Part shown: piece after piece, positions 1 to 11,900 of the stretch
Numbering within the stretch: position 1 is the first letter of the stretch
Layout: each line of letters begins with the position of its first letter
Origin: Drosophila pseudoobscura
Taxonomy: Eukaryota; Arthropoda; Insecta; Diptera; Drosophilidae
Direction: 5' to 3'
NCBI RefSeq assembly: GCF_009870125.1
Contig: NC_046679.1
Span: 10,416,001-10,480,000, forward strand
DNA length: 64,000 nucleotides
The notes under the pieces: model-generated
Told to the model about the DNA's origin: nothing
Database searches by the model: none
The model's input: only the letters and a program-made list of their open reading frames with translations
Program-made: the position numbers and the translations under genes

Positions 1-267
1 AGTTGCTTATATGGTAAGGGGACTGTTAAGACGGAATCAAATACTTTTAATTTTAGTACGATAGTAACGTAACGAAACGAAATAATTGAAAAAGCAGAAG
101 AATAAAACTGTCCTCAATGGAACGTGCCATCCTGAGTGGTATGATATATCATATTGGGCCAATCTCAATTTGATTGTCAAGCCTTTGGCCACAGCGTTTG
201 TTAGTTAAGCTTTTTGTAGTTCGAGTATTAGAATGAAATTCGTAGTTCGTTGCTGTTCCATGCCAAC

Positions 268-3200
268 TCACGTGGTCCGCATTTCCTCCTCTGAGCTGCG
301 CCTGAAATACAGCACCAAGAAGATGTCATTAGTCCGGCAAAAAATACACTTTTCGGTTGTCCAAGCAAACAAAAGCCAACAAAAAGAGATTGTCACTCAC
401 TTAAGTTCTTCCGCCGCACAATATTCACAAAGTTTAAATTTCATGCAAAAAACCATAAATCAAAAAGTACCTGGGTGGATCCTGATTTGAGCGCATGGCC
501 AAGGCGGCCACCTCGAAAATGCCAATGAAGAAACACAACATGAGGGGACCCAATATGGCCCCCTGCCAACCGATCCAGTACATGCCCCCTGCTATGGCCA
601 GCCCATTGAGATACGGATGTCCACCTCTGCTCAAAATCAGAATAAAATCATTCAATAAACAGCTGTTTTCGTGTTGGATGTGCCACTCACCCCTTCAGAT
701 CGGCATAAATGGCCGTCTCGAATGTAGAGGGAACAAAGAACTGCAGCAGGAACAATAGCAGTCCCGTATAGAAGCAGTCCTGAGCCAGCCAGAGTTCCAG
801 AAAAGCGGGCACAGCACACCAGTAGCTACCCAGGAATGGTGCCGCTGCCAGAATTGCTGCCAAGGCAGAGGGCAAGAACACGATTCTGGCCCCAAACACC
901 GTGTGGACCAGCCACGTGAACAGCCCGGTGAATATGGAACACTTGAACATTGAGACTAGAACTACAGTAATGGAGTTCTCCATGCTATCGGCGATCTTAG
1001 ATCCAGAGGAGGAGTAGCCAAGGTACTTTGTTATCTGAAGCGGCGCATACTTTTCCTTGCTGCTGGAGAGCAGGTAGAACAAAGCAGTGAAGAAGACAAT
1101 CTGAAAGAAGATAGTATGATTAAAGGTGTCTCAAGATCTATTAAGTATTTGGTCACTTACCATATCTAGAATAAACTCGATGCAGGCTTGGCCTCCAGAC
1201 AACACCAGCGACAGAATCTCGCCAGTCACTCCCATAATCATCGATAGATTCGTGCGAATTATGTGCCACAGGGACTCGGCCACCTCCAGGATAGTTTGCG
1301 TGTTGCTTTGCGCCCAGCCAATGATACCCTGTTTCGCCACTAAAACTAGCTCTTTAAAATGTCCTTTTGTTAAATAAATGTCCGTAGGTTAGCGGATGGA
1401 ACATAGAATGAGTTGTTATTTCACAGAGACGCAGACGAACGTTACGGAAAGGGTTAGGATGCAACAAACACAAAAGAAAAAAACCCAATACATACGGAAA
1501 AGTACAGGATAACATAATGACAAATCTGTTAAATTGTTACGTGGGAAAAATAAAGACAGGAACGGGGAAAGAGAAGTGGGGATATGGGCGCTTACCTGGA
1601 TTATCAACAATTTCGCCGAAAGTGCTCTTCAGTGCATCCGTGGGCACCCGCGGCCCGTACGATGTGCCCCTCTTATTGAAATCCACCCAATACTGGATGA
1701 GCCTGTCCCACACGTCGAGTATCTGATCCTTGAGCTTGGCGGCATGCACCTTATCGGCATCTGCAAGCCAATCGTCAATGTAGGTTTCTATCTTACGGCG
1801 ACCATAATGGTGCGCATTGTCGAGCGCATCATCAATGGACGCCTGCATATTGGCCGGCAAAATATCAATTAGCTCAGGACGGTCTGTGATCGTCTTGTTA
1901 ATTAGATCTTTTGTCAGGTAGGCCACTTCTATGGTCTCCGAATAAATGTTGACGCAAAAGAACACGCTCAGAATGATTATGCAGAACAGCATGGCAATGA
2001 TCATGAGTATGGAGGTGACCGACTCTACAGAAGACTTCAAAGAATCCCGCACAATAGTGTGGATCCTGTAGTTGAGTTCCAGAACCCCCGGCAGGCATAG
2101 CGGCAATACAGCCGAATGATGTTCAATGGCCCAGGCCTGCAGTTGTACAACAACATTAGGGATTATTATTAAATGTTTTCAGATCACTTACCCGCAATCC
2201 CAAGTACAATTCGTTGATCTTGCCACAGACAAAGTCAGTGATGCCCGTGTACGCTCCGAATTTGTATATGAGGTGAAGCAGCACCGGCACGGCTGCCAGG
2301 ATGACCATCCAAATGTTTCGGTACAGCACATTGGCCAGGCAGGCGTAGAGGAGCAGCTTCAACATCGTACCGCTCTGATGGCCCTCAGAAATTTCAGTGG
2401 GCTTCCCGTCAAACGTATCCGTGGAGTCAACTGTATCGCTGAGAGAAATATCCTCCACATCCGACTGCAGCACATCCGGCCGGTCGCTGATCGTTTTTCC
2501 ACAGAGACTGAAATTACTTAGCGATCGCTCGAAGTCGTTCTTATCGAACAACATCTTGAGACGGTGTAGATAGGAGCCAGATCCCTCGCTTCCCTTCAGA
2601 TGGTAGGCTGTGGAGGCGGTGACGTAGGCCATCACCAGCAGGAAGACGGGCACTTGGAGGGCGCCCAGGAAGCTGCTCAAGTACCCGGCTATCGCTATCC
2701 ACATGGACTGACCGGCGACAACAAAGCGAGTGCTGTTTTCTGCACTCCAGAAGAAATGCACACAAGTGAGGTAGACCAGCACTAGGGCGATAATCTGGAA
2801 CATAGAAAGGTATAGCAGCTGCTGCAGAAAACTAGAACTAGAACCTACCACAAAGACATTCAGAAAGCCAATGATCCGCACGAACAGACCGTGCGAGAAG
2901 GTGAACCAATGCCAGATGGCGTATATGAAGCCCTTTGGTGCGTACAGGACCAGCAGCTTGATGCTGGTTGCCACACCACAGCCTGCCAGCAGAAGTTGCC
3001 AGTGCTCGCACAGCCATCCAATTAGCAAGCGGCCGCAGTGCTCCGTCGCCTCCACGGGGGACAGAAAAATCGATACCAGCACATTGGAATCTCGCTCCTC
3101 CATCCGCTGAAACCAGCTGTGAACGCTCTCCGCCAGCCTGCGCTTGAACGGAAAGAGTACGGCGCCCATGAGGAAGGCCCACAGCAACGGGCGCACAAAG

Positions 3201-3373
3201 GGTCCCAGGATGAAGCACACAGCCACAAAAGCGCACACGCCCACTACGAAGAGGAAGTTGTACATTGCCGCGCGAAAGCTCTCATGGTTCTGGGACCGCG
3301 TTCGAAACAGCCTGTTCATCACGCTGTCGAAGGACCGCTCTCGTCGAATGGGTATGGGTTCCGAGCGGTTCAT
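268..3373 (-). CDS. TMEM245-like multi-pass membrane protein
   Basis: Seven coding exons on the minus strand: 3373-2849, 2794-2192, 2136-1596, 1339-1161, 1100-691, 626-471 and 301-268. They join in phase with GT-AG introns to give 815 residues, close to human TMEM245 (about 880). The start is the first ATG, giving an N-terminus MNRSEPIPIRRERSF, with many hydrophobic segments from about residue 40 onward. The C-terminal exons (motifs YLNGLAIAGGMYWIG and ILGPLMLCFFIGIFE) resemble the last helices of the AI-2E transporter family, to which TMEM245 belongs. Transport function in animals is not established, so I infer only a multi-pass membrane protein. A Ser/Asp-rich loop (around QSDVEDISLSDTVDS) probably lies on the cytosolic side. 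The first intron (2848-2795) is 54 nt, frame-preserving and stop-free, so a form 18 residues longer is possible. The final exon contributes only RSSEEEMRTT. Confidence 0.85.
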
Positions 3374-3450
3374 TCTAAAGGCCGTTGTTAGTGTTTACAA
3401 TCAGGAAGGAACTGGAAATGAATACGTGATTAGCACCTAAAAGCCGAAAA

Positions 3451-3504
3451 CCAAAACAGGCGCTACGCTATGCCCATATGTGGGTGCGGCCACGCCTGTT
3501 TTGG
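3451..3504. repeat. Hairpin-forming inverted repeat upstream of TMEM245-like gene
   Basis: A perfect 12-bp inverted repeat has arms CCAAAACAGGCG (3451-3462) and CGCCTGTTTTGG (3493-3504). The 30-nt interior can add two shorter nested stems (CGC/GCG and CCCA/TGGG). It lies about 80 bp upstream of the TMEM245-like start codon, so in its 5' UTR or promoter. No known element was recognised. Confidence 0.6.
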
Positions 3505-3766
3505 CTATTTTTGGCGGAACTTACTTTAATTTGACGTTGTGGACGAATCAACAGCAGTTTATTCACATTGCAGGCTGTGGATAAAGATTCGGATGGGGTA
3601 ACAGGCTGTGGCAGTTACCAATTTCGTGTGCTGGACGCGGGCAACAGACATCGAGGTAGGTGGGATCCTACTCTCGTTGCTGGGTGGGGCGGGGGAAGTG
3701 CACATAAACAAAAATACGTTGTTGTTTCTGCCAAATTACGTCAGTTTCCAGTTTCGAAAACACCTA

Positions 3767-4076
3767 AAATATACCGTCCGATCTTCAGAAATATACCAAA
3801 ATATACCGTCTCATTTTAAAAATATACCGGAAATATACAGACCTGGAATCAGATTCGAAATCACCTAGAGGTGACATATCGCTAGTTGTGGCAGTTCCCC
3901 GATAGGCACATATCGATACAAAATGCACGAATTAGCCCTGGCTAATTTGCAAAACAAAAGACGCCGGTTCTAGCATGGTGACCGTTTACGGTATTTTTGA
4001 TACTTTTCGGTATTTTTTGGGGTCCAAAATGAGCCGACGGTATATTTTTGGTATATCTGTATGTTTCGGTATATTT
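3767..4076. promoter_or_regulatory. Mirrored GGTATATTT arrays in a divergent promoter
   Basis: Four copies of AAATATACC (3767, 3789, 3799, 3820), plus a partial one at 3831, point to the left. Copies of GGTATTTT or GGTATATTT (3990, 4009, 4039, 4050 imperfect, 4068) point to the right. The unit matches the Drosophila core-promoter Motif 6 described by Ohler and colleagues. The arrays lie between the minus-strand TMEM245-like gene and the plus-strand 94-aa gene, each oriented towards its own gene, with a DRE in between. Confidence 0.5.
3911..3918. promoter_or_regulatory. DRE (DREF binding element)
   Basis: A perfect palindromic TATCGATA lies between two divergent genes and between the two arrays of Motif 6-like sites. 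DREs mark housekeeping promoters in Drosophila. Confidence 0.6.
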
Positions 4077-4091
4077 CTAAGGGTCGGACGG

Positions 4092-4102
4092 CGGTCACAC
4101 TG
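4092..4102 (+). promoter_or_regulatory. Core promoter Motif 1 (M1BP type)
   Basis: CGGTCACACTG matches the Motif 1 consensus YGGTCACACTR and is in sense orientation 40 bp upstream of the ATG of the small plus-strand gene. It supports a transcription start near 4100-4120 and therefore the very short first coding exon. Confidence 0.6.
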
Positions 4103-4142
4103 CTGGCTAATTTTCAAAACAAAGACGCCGATTCGAGACGCC

Positions 4143-4594
4143 ATGGGTGAGAATCAATAAATAAAACAATTTTACCAGGAATTATAGCTCAATACTTGCA
4201 GATCTATCCCTGCAACAAGTACTCAACTTGCGGAAAGTGCAAGATGATTCGAATACTAGCACCGCCTGTTATCTGGACTTGTATCGCAAAATCATGAAGA
4301 AGTTGTATACTGCAGATCTCCGCAATTTTGTAGGTTTCCGCAACGCTCTCACTATGGCTCTTTAAATGAGTAACTCGTACACTTTTAGCTAAACGGCGAG
4401 TGCAAAATAATGGATGTTGAGCTCAATATACCCCAACTGGATCCAATTCCTACCGAGCCGGAGGAATACACGCCCATGCTAGAGGTAAGAAAACTTGTAA
4501 CTAACAGACTCTCTTTAATAAACATCATAATCATCAGTTGAACAAATTGGAGGAACTCTGCCAGGCCACACTGATGGGTTCGTCCCTGTTGTAA
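4143..4594 (+). CDS. Small unrecognised protein, four coding exons
   Basis: Coding exons 4143-4146, 4202-4329, 4389-4484 and 4538-4594 give a 94-residue protein. The first exon carries only ATGG before a GTGAG donor; splicing to the acceptor TTGCAG at 4201 opens a frame beginning MDLSLQQVLNLRKVQDD. All three introns have GT-AG borders and the joins keep one frame to the TAA at 4592. The product is acidic, probably mostly helical (ACYLDLYRKIMKKLYTADL), with no signal peptide or membrane segment. I do not recognise the family. A Motif 1 element 40 bp upstream supports transcription. The last coding exon lies wholly antisense to the last coding exon of PIG-H. An alternative acceptor at TTACCAG (4178) would give a different, short reading frame and looks less likely. 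Confidence 0.65.
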
Positions 4595-5340
4595 GCGTGC
4601 TCCGACCGATCCTTATCGCTATTCAGCCAGTATCGATGCAGGATTTTATAAATATGCTGCAAGCACTCGAACGAGGGCGACTGGGTCTGCAATAGCAAAA
4701 CGAAAATATACACATACTGCTGAGAAAGAGAAATTGAAGCGCAAGACTCACATGGAACAGTGGTATTATAGGTCGCTTCTTGAACATGCTGCCTCTAGTT
4801 CGCAATATTAACATATACTTCACATCCAACTACAATAGAAATGTCAATTAGAATTAAAAATAAGCTGAACAATGATTGTCGTACGTTTTCAATCACTTCA
4901 TTGAGAACTATGTCGTGGATGTGTCCGCGCTGAACACAAAAGACCGACTCCCGGCCGAAGGATCGCACCGTCTCTGTTTGCAGGGCCATATCCCAACTGT
5001 AGAATAGTTTCTCCGTTTTAACCAGACCCAAGGCGCTGCGAATGATTGCAATCGCAAGAGTTGTAACAATGAGAATGGGTGACAGGATGCGAGGCTGCCA
5101 AAAGCTAATTATGTCCCCAAGACGCCAAACGCAGACAAAATAGACGGTCGACACGCAGAGCAGCAGCAGAAACCGATGCAGCTGCCTTTGAAACTGGGCC
5201 CCATGCTGGCGGTTCACCAGCTCTATTCGCACCACGTCCCCTCCATAGTTTTTGATGCACACTTCCAGATCCTCTTCTGTAGAGCCGGCATATTTCGCAC
5301 CCAGGCTGTAAAATCGTTTTCTCGTCAATTCCGGTTCCAT
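4534..5340 (-). CDS. PIG-H: PIG-H, subunit of GPI-GlcNAc transferase
   Basis: Three coding exons, 5340-4885, 4829-4752 and 4686-4534, give 228 residues (human PIGH is 188). PIG-H is a noncatalytic subunit of the ER enzyme that adds GlcNAc to phosphatidylinositol, the first step of GPI-anchor synthesis. Two adjacent hydrophobic segments lie at about residues 60-105, followed by the family hallmark RGHIHDIVLNEVI. After splicing the frame continues LDVKYMLILR, then FKKRPIIPLFH, then SFECLQHIYKILHRYW, which parallels the human C-terminus (YLCILLKDP, VVPVFQ, LDCLIEIYRS). The first ATG giving MEPELTRKRF is used; the frame is open further upstream, but that part looks like 5' UTR. The C-terminal tail of about 30 residues beyond the human end is antisense to the neighbouring gene. 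Confidence 0.85.
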
Positions 5341-5381
5341 TTGTTTGTTTATATTTATTGACGATATTTCTGAGGGGCAGA

Positions 5382-5392
5382 CGGTCACACTG
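5382..5392 (+). promoter_or_regulatory. Motif 1-like element upstream of PIG-H
   Basis: A second CGGTCACACTG lies 42 bp upstream of the PIG-H start codon, but in the opposite orientation to the gene. It may still mark the PIG-H promoter. Confidence 0.4.
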
Positions 5393-8300
5393 CTGCTCTC
5401 TTCTGCAACGAATAAATGAGTCGACCTATAGAAAAGGGGTATGGACAACAGCCAAAAACAGTCACGGCTTATTGCTACGCTTGTACGAACCTCACCTCGG
5501 CGTGTTATGACGAACAATATACCTTGACGACAAAATGCCGATTTGTATGCCAAGGTATGTTAGGCAAAAGGGGTGTATTTTACCCTGCACTCGTTGTATT
5601 TTCCGGGCCGTGTTGCATGTTGTCCATACCTCTTTTTCCACGCCAATTTCGCAGCGAGTAAATGATGGTAGCAAAAGGGATTGATGAATTCGTTGATTCA
5701 AGTGAAAAATTTCATAAAATTGTGGACGCGAAGAAATCACGTTAAAGGCAAGAGCACAATTGTGCTTCAATTCGGTTTTAAAAATCATTCCAAGACGCGC
5801 AAATAGCCAGAGTGTCTTTGAGCAATAACCATATTCCCCCCCACAAATTTGTCGTGGTCGGGTCAGTCAACGCTCGAGCGTCGTTCCGCGGAAAATTGTA
5901 AAATCATAATTATCCGAAAGATAAATTGTTAGAAAGCGCGTGGTAAATAATAAATATGCGCAAGCGTAAATTTTATCAAAGCTAAACGAATGCGAACAAG
6001 CGCAGACACCAAAAACAAAGGCAGAAACAAGAAATTGCAGCGTGAGTGTAAAACTTTTTGGTAAAAGATCCAATATTACCCTTGCGGCTTCTGTGTTGTC
6101 TGAGCGTGTCTCTGCCCATGTGTGTGTGATTGAATGCGAGTGTATTTTCGAGTGTGTTTGTGTGTACATGATTCGTTCTCTCACGTACTCCGCGTATGAT
6201 TGCGGCCTTGCCTGACAGCAAAATTGGAAAAAATCCTACCAAATCCCTACTTCGGTTTTCCGGCTTGCCGCTGTCTGGGGGTATTGCAAATTTGGAGGTA
6301 ATTTCTTTGCTATTATTTTGTCCAAATTTATGCAACAACGCAAACGACGTCGCCGTGTGTTGAGTTTCGCTCTGTAGTGTGTTGAATTGAGGTGAGTTTT
6401 TGGCTTGGCTGTGTTTGTGTGCGCTTGTGGTGTGTACCCAATGTTTTTCTTACGTTTTCGTGTGCGTTTCAATTAAATCCAAAATTTGCGAATATCGTCG
6501 ATCGGGGATCGGGGCAACGGTATACATTTAAAATGCGCTGCAGCGTCAAATCAAAACTCAATCCGTTGACAAGAATTGCATGTGTCACAACAATTTGTGG
6601 GTGGGTGTGTGTCCGTGTGTTAATTTGGGGGAAGACGGCATTTTTTTTCTTGTACCTCTCGCTTCTTCTTCGCTGAATACGCTGCAATGTTTGCGATTCT
6701 GTTTTGTGCCTGTCATTCGCAATAATTCGCAATCATTGAATGAACCGCAAAAGAGACGGCAAAAAACCGATGTACTTGCTAGACGGTGCATGTGTGTGTG
6801 TTAGTGTGTGTTGTGTGTGCGTGATTGAGTGAGAGTTTGTGTGTGTATCGCTTATGAAAATACAGAAATTAAAAAAAAAAAAATTGAAATTTGCTGACAT
6901 TGCATTTGGGCGAGAATGGGACATCGGGGTAGTATTTATTTCTGAATTTTCGAATTCTTGCCACGACCCGTCCCCGTCCCAATACCACCCCAAAATGTGC
7001 ATACAGGAACAGACACACACACGCGCATTTACGAATGTGTGGAGCAGGAGCGCGCGCGTATTCTGCACACATTGCCATGCATGCAAAAACAAGATACGAC
7101 GCGCTCGTAACTGCTGCCGTTAAACAGGCTCCTTCTCCCCATTCTCTCCCCGCCATGCCCTTTTCCGCACTGTGCCATTCATTGTCCGGAGCGAACCCGC
7201 AAAGCCAGAATTCGCTGGCACAAAGCGGAATCGAAAGAAACAGACGCGCTCCCCCAAATGGTGTCCTGCATCCTTTCGTTTTTATGCTTACCTTTTCTTT
7301 TCTTCTCTTATTTCCTCTTCTTGCTTTCTTCAAACGCATACACAGCCAATTGCAGCTTTTGTGTGTTCATGTGTGCGTGTGTGTGTGTTCGAGTTCCCCT
7401 CACTTATCTCCATGTTCTCTTTGTTGCTGGGCAATAAAGCTTAGCAGAGTTGTCATTCTGGCCATTTCTCACTCTTTTATCAATGACTCCAGGCTCGCGA
7501 GCCGCCTCACTTTTGGCAGCCATTCAAATAGTCCAACTGCCGTTTATTAATAACCCCACTTGCCCAAAACATATCTTTTTTGTGTGCAGCTGATTGCGTA
7601 AACCTCTCTCGCAGCATTTGTTTTGAATTGCCTTGCTGCGTTTGTTTTGGTACAACTTCGCCAGCCGCTCGCTAGACCCCGGTGCTCGTCTTATCAGCAC
7701 GGAATTGGCCTATGCCGCTTCGTTGGAACATCTACATACATAAAATATGTAGCGGGTATTCCATATAAATCGTATACCGTGTACCGTAAACCGTTTCGTA
7801 TCTCCCCATCGTAATCGCCGTGCAAACCGAGTTAGAGCGGCGCAACACGCATCTTTTTTCATCACTCAACCTTGAAGGGGGGGAAGTGCGCCTGTCGCCT
7901 CGGTTAAGGTTTGATATCGATGAGTAGTGATCTAGGGTGACGCAAATATGTATGTGGTATCCACAACGGTCACACACACGCACACTACCCCATCGATGAC
8001 GTAGCTTGCGTTCGTTTTTCGTTCTGTTTACACACAGTATTTTTATACACTGGCTCTCATTGATTTTCGCCGTGTCTGTACGATAGTCTAATACTGGGTG
8101 GATGCCATGCCACCCACTTACCCGCTCTCTCACTCGCACTCTCGCCGCTGTTTGTTTTCGTCGCGCGCGTGTTTGGTCTCGCTGCTGGCCCCACACACAG
8201 TATGCTGCCGGGGAAGAGCGAAGATTGTGTTGTGGAGAGTTTTGCTACTGGCGTGGAGAGATCTAATGAAAATTGTTTTAATGTTTGTAAACAGACCGGG

Positions 8301-8655
8301 CAAAAGTAAATTTTCTTTGGTTTTTTTTTGGCATTTCTCATTTCGGCGTGGGCTTCTCTCTCTCTCTCTCTTTCTCTCTTTGAATGCACCCATACACCGA
8401 TAAATGCATGGCCAGGCACGCAGACACGACGACAACATAGAGGTGCTGCAGCAGCTTTCACATTTCATTCATACATTTTTGAATTTTCTGCGAGATTCCA
8501 TTTAAAATGTGGCAAAAATTCAACGATTCGTGCAACAGACGCATCAGAATGACGTCACCGCCGTGCGACTTGTCAAGTGCAGCGTATTGAATGGGGATCT
8601 TCTTTGTTTTTTTTTTTTGCAAATCTTAATAATCCGCATTTAAATTTCTTTCCAG
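5393..8655. other. Upstream region and probable 5' intron of flfl
   Basis: No supportable coding gene. The stretch holds GT/CA-rich tracts (about 6100-6160, 6785-6850, 7365-7390), an A-run at 6873, a CT run at 8354-8380 and several CACACG tracts. A plausible donor (GAG|GTGAGT near 6391) could join to the acceptor TTTCTTTCCAG at 8655, making roughly 2.26 kb of this a 5' UTR intron of flfl; that pairing is inference. Confidence 0.4.
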
Positions 8656-8953
8656 CGTGGCATTGTGTACAACCGGTCCGGAACAGGACCCCCCTCCAAC
8701 CGGCGCTGAACTATCAGCATAACATGGATGTACAAGTCAAGCATAGAGATTAGCCGAATCATTTGAATTTTAAATTCAAAATCATAATTTAATTTAGCCT
8801 AGTAGCGTAGCCTAGCCTAGCCCCAGAAATTGTGGTTCCAAGCCACAGAACGCGTAAAAGAAAAGCATAGAAAAAAGCACATTGAATCCTAAAGCTACGA
8901 ACGAGAACCCCAAAACCCAAAACCAAACCCAAACCCAAACCCAAGGCCTAATC
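8656..8953 (+). other. Probable 5' UTR part of the first flfl coding exon
   Basis: The acceptor TTTCTTTCCAG at 8645-8655 precedes about 300 nt without long open frames, ending in a run of CCCAAA repeats and the flfl ATG at 8954. Confidence 0.45.
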
Positions 8954-11900
8954 ATGACTACGGATACCCGCCGACGCGTCAAGTTGTACGCACTGAATGC
9001 GGAGCGGCAGTGGGACGATCGTGGCACGGGGCATGTCTCCTCGACATACGTCGACCGATTGAAAGGTAAGTATATAGCTTACATTGTGTTCTATAGGGCC
9101 ATGGGCTAAGCTAAGTGCCGTTTTCCTCCCAAACGATCTTGCAGGTATTTCACTACTGGTGCGCGCCGAATCGGATGGATCGCTGCTGTTGGAGAGCAAA
9201 ATACAACCCGATACCGCATACCAAAAACAGCAGGACACGTTGATTGTCTGGTCCGAAGGCGATAATTTTGATCTGGCTCTGAGCTTTCAGGAAAAAGCTG
9301 GTTGTGACGAGATTTGGGAGAAGATATGTCAGGTTAGTACCAGTAAATGTGCTCCTGCTGGATCTGCTCCTCCTGCAATGTCGATGGCATTTGTCATACG
9401 TTCTTCGCTCTTCCATTAACTGCTGCAGGTCCAGGGCAAGGATCCTTCGGTGGAGATTACACAGGATATTGTGGAGGAGTCGGAGGACGAACGCTTCGAA
9501 GACATGTCGGACACTGCACCACCCATCGAGTTGCCTCCGTGCGAGCTGTCACGGCTCGAGGACATATCGGAGACAATCCAGAGCTGTCTATCCACGCCGT
9601 TGCGCAAGGAGAAGCTGTCGATGGCCCTGGAATCGGAGAACTACATTAAGAAGCTGCTGAATCTGTTCCATGTGTGCGAGGATCTCGACAACACCGAGGG
9701 GCTGCATCATCTGTTCGAAATATTCAAGAACATCTTCTTGCTGAACAAGAATGCCCTGTTCGAGATTATGTTCGCCGATGACACCATCTTCGATGTGGTC
9801 GGGTGCCTCGAGTACGATCCCAGTGTGGCCCAGCCGAAGAAGCATCGCCAGTACTTGAAGCATTGGGCAAAGTTCCGTGAGGCTGTACCCATCAAAAACC
9901 CGGATTTGCTAGCCAAAATCCATCAGACGTTTCGTGTGCAGTACATACAGGACATCATTCTACCCACGCCGTCGGTTTTCGTCGAGGACAACATGCTGAA
10001 CACGCTCTCCAGCTTTATATTCTTCAACAAGGTGGAGATTGTCACAATGATCCAGGACGACGAGCGATTCCTGCTCGACATTTTTGCAGTGCTCACGGAT
10101 CCAACCACTGGCGACACAAAGCGCCGCGACACGGTCCTATTTTTGAAAGAGTTCTGCAACTTTGCCCAAAACTTGCAGCCCCAGGGCAAGGACTCGTTCT
10201 ACAAGACGCTCACCTGCCTGGGCATATTGCAGGCGCTAGAACTGACGCTGGTCATGAACGAAAAGAAAACCAAGTCGGCCTCCATCGACATACTCACGGC
10301 AATTGTGGAGTTCTCGCCGCTGGTTGTGCGCAACTACACTCTGAATCAGGTCAATCGGCCGGAGGGCGTAAGTTTCCACCAATAAACGAGTGCTTTCCCC
10401 ATAGAGTAATGCAATTCTTTTATATGTATATATAGGAGCGTATGCTACTGAACATTGCCATCGAACAAATGTTGAACGACTCGGAGCCGGAGCTGGGGAT
10501 TGCGGTGCAGTTGATGGGGATCGTTAAGATCCTCCTGGAGCCGGAGAACATGCTCACCGAGAAGGGGGATTTTCTCAATTTCTTCTACAAATACAGTGTT
10601 CAGACTTTAGTTGGTAAGCACCTACAATATTCGATAGTGATTTCCGGGATAACAACTCTCCGATCTCCGCCGATCTCTGCTCCATAGCTCCGCTGATTGT
10701 GAACACGCTGGGTGACCGTCCGCAAAACGAAGATTATCAGACTGCACAGCTGCTTGGCATTGTTTTGGACATACTGTCGTTCTGCGTGGAGCATCATAGC
10801 TACCACATTAAGAATTTCTTATTGCAAAAGGATCTCCTCAAGAAAATTCTGGTGCTGATGAAGAGCTCACACACGTTCCTTGTACTCGGCGCCCTGCGAC
10901 TGCTGCGCAAGATAATCGCACTCAAAGATGAGTTCTACAACAGGTAATAAATGGCAGAGGATATATGTTAGAGCTAGTGCAACCATTTATGCCTTCTTCC
11001 TTTGACAGACACATTGTCAAGTGCAATCTATTTGCGCCGGTTGTGGATGCCTTTATTCGTAACAATGGCCGCTACAATCTGTTGGAGTCGGCCATCCTGG
11101 AGTTGTTTGAGTTTATAAAACTCGAGGATATCCGCACATTGTGCGTTTATTTCGTGGAGAACTTTAGCAAGATATTTGATGAAATCGAATATGTGCAGAC
11201 ATTCAAATATTTAAAGAATCGCTACGATCAGTACCAGGATCGGCTCAAGGATCGCGACAAGATGGAAAACCGTACAGATGGGTAGGTGTTTGCCTTGATT
11301 TCACTCTTCGTAAATGGTTTAACTCATTTTCTGTTTCGATTCTGTAATCGATTTAGTGGCCTGCCGATCATACGAAGTGGTGGACGGTTTCGTCGGGATC
11401 AGCGTCAAATGGAAGAAGAGGAAGAGATGTGGTTCAATGAAGAGGATGATTTCACTGAAGAAATCGATACATACAACAATGTCATCAAATGTAAGTCGTC
11501 CTGCCCACTCTGGAGATACTCCTGGGTATTAAATGTCCCCAACCATAATGCAATTTTTCAGCCGTCAGCGAAAAGAACGGCCCGCAAAACCAATCACCGC
11601 AGCAGAAGTCTTCTCCGCCGCACAGTACGTCACCCCACAGCGGTTTACTGGGTAATCTGAATTCCACAGCGACAGCCACTGCCACAGCAACAGCCACTGC
11701 CACTGCCACATCTGTATCGGCAGCAGTTGCTCCCGTGGCCAGTGGAAGCAGCAGCCCAGAGGCGGGCATTGTCGATGAGCAGGCCCAGGCTGCAGTACAT
11801 CTGGCGGCTGCCAACATTGCACTGCAGCATCACCAACAGCAGCAGCAACAACAGCAGCAGCAACAGCAGCAACAACAGCAGCAGCATAACCCATTCCAGC

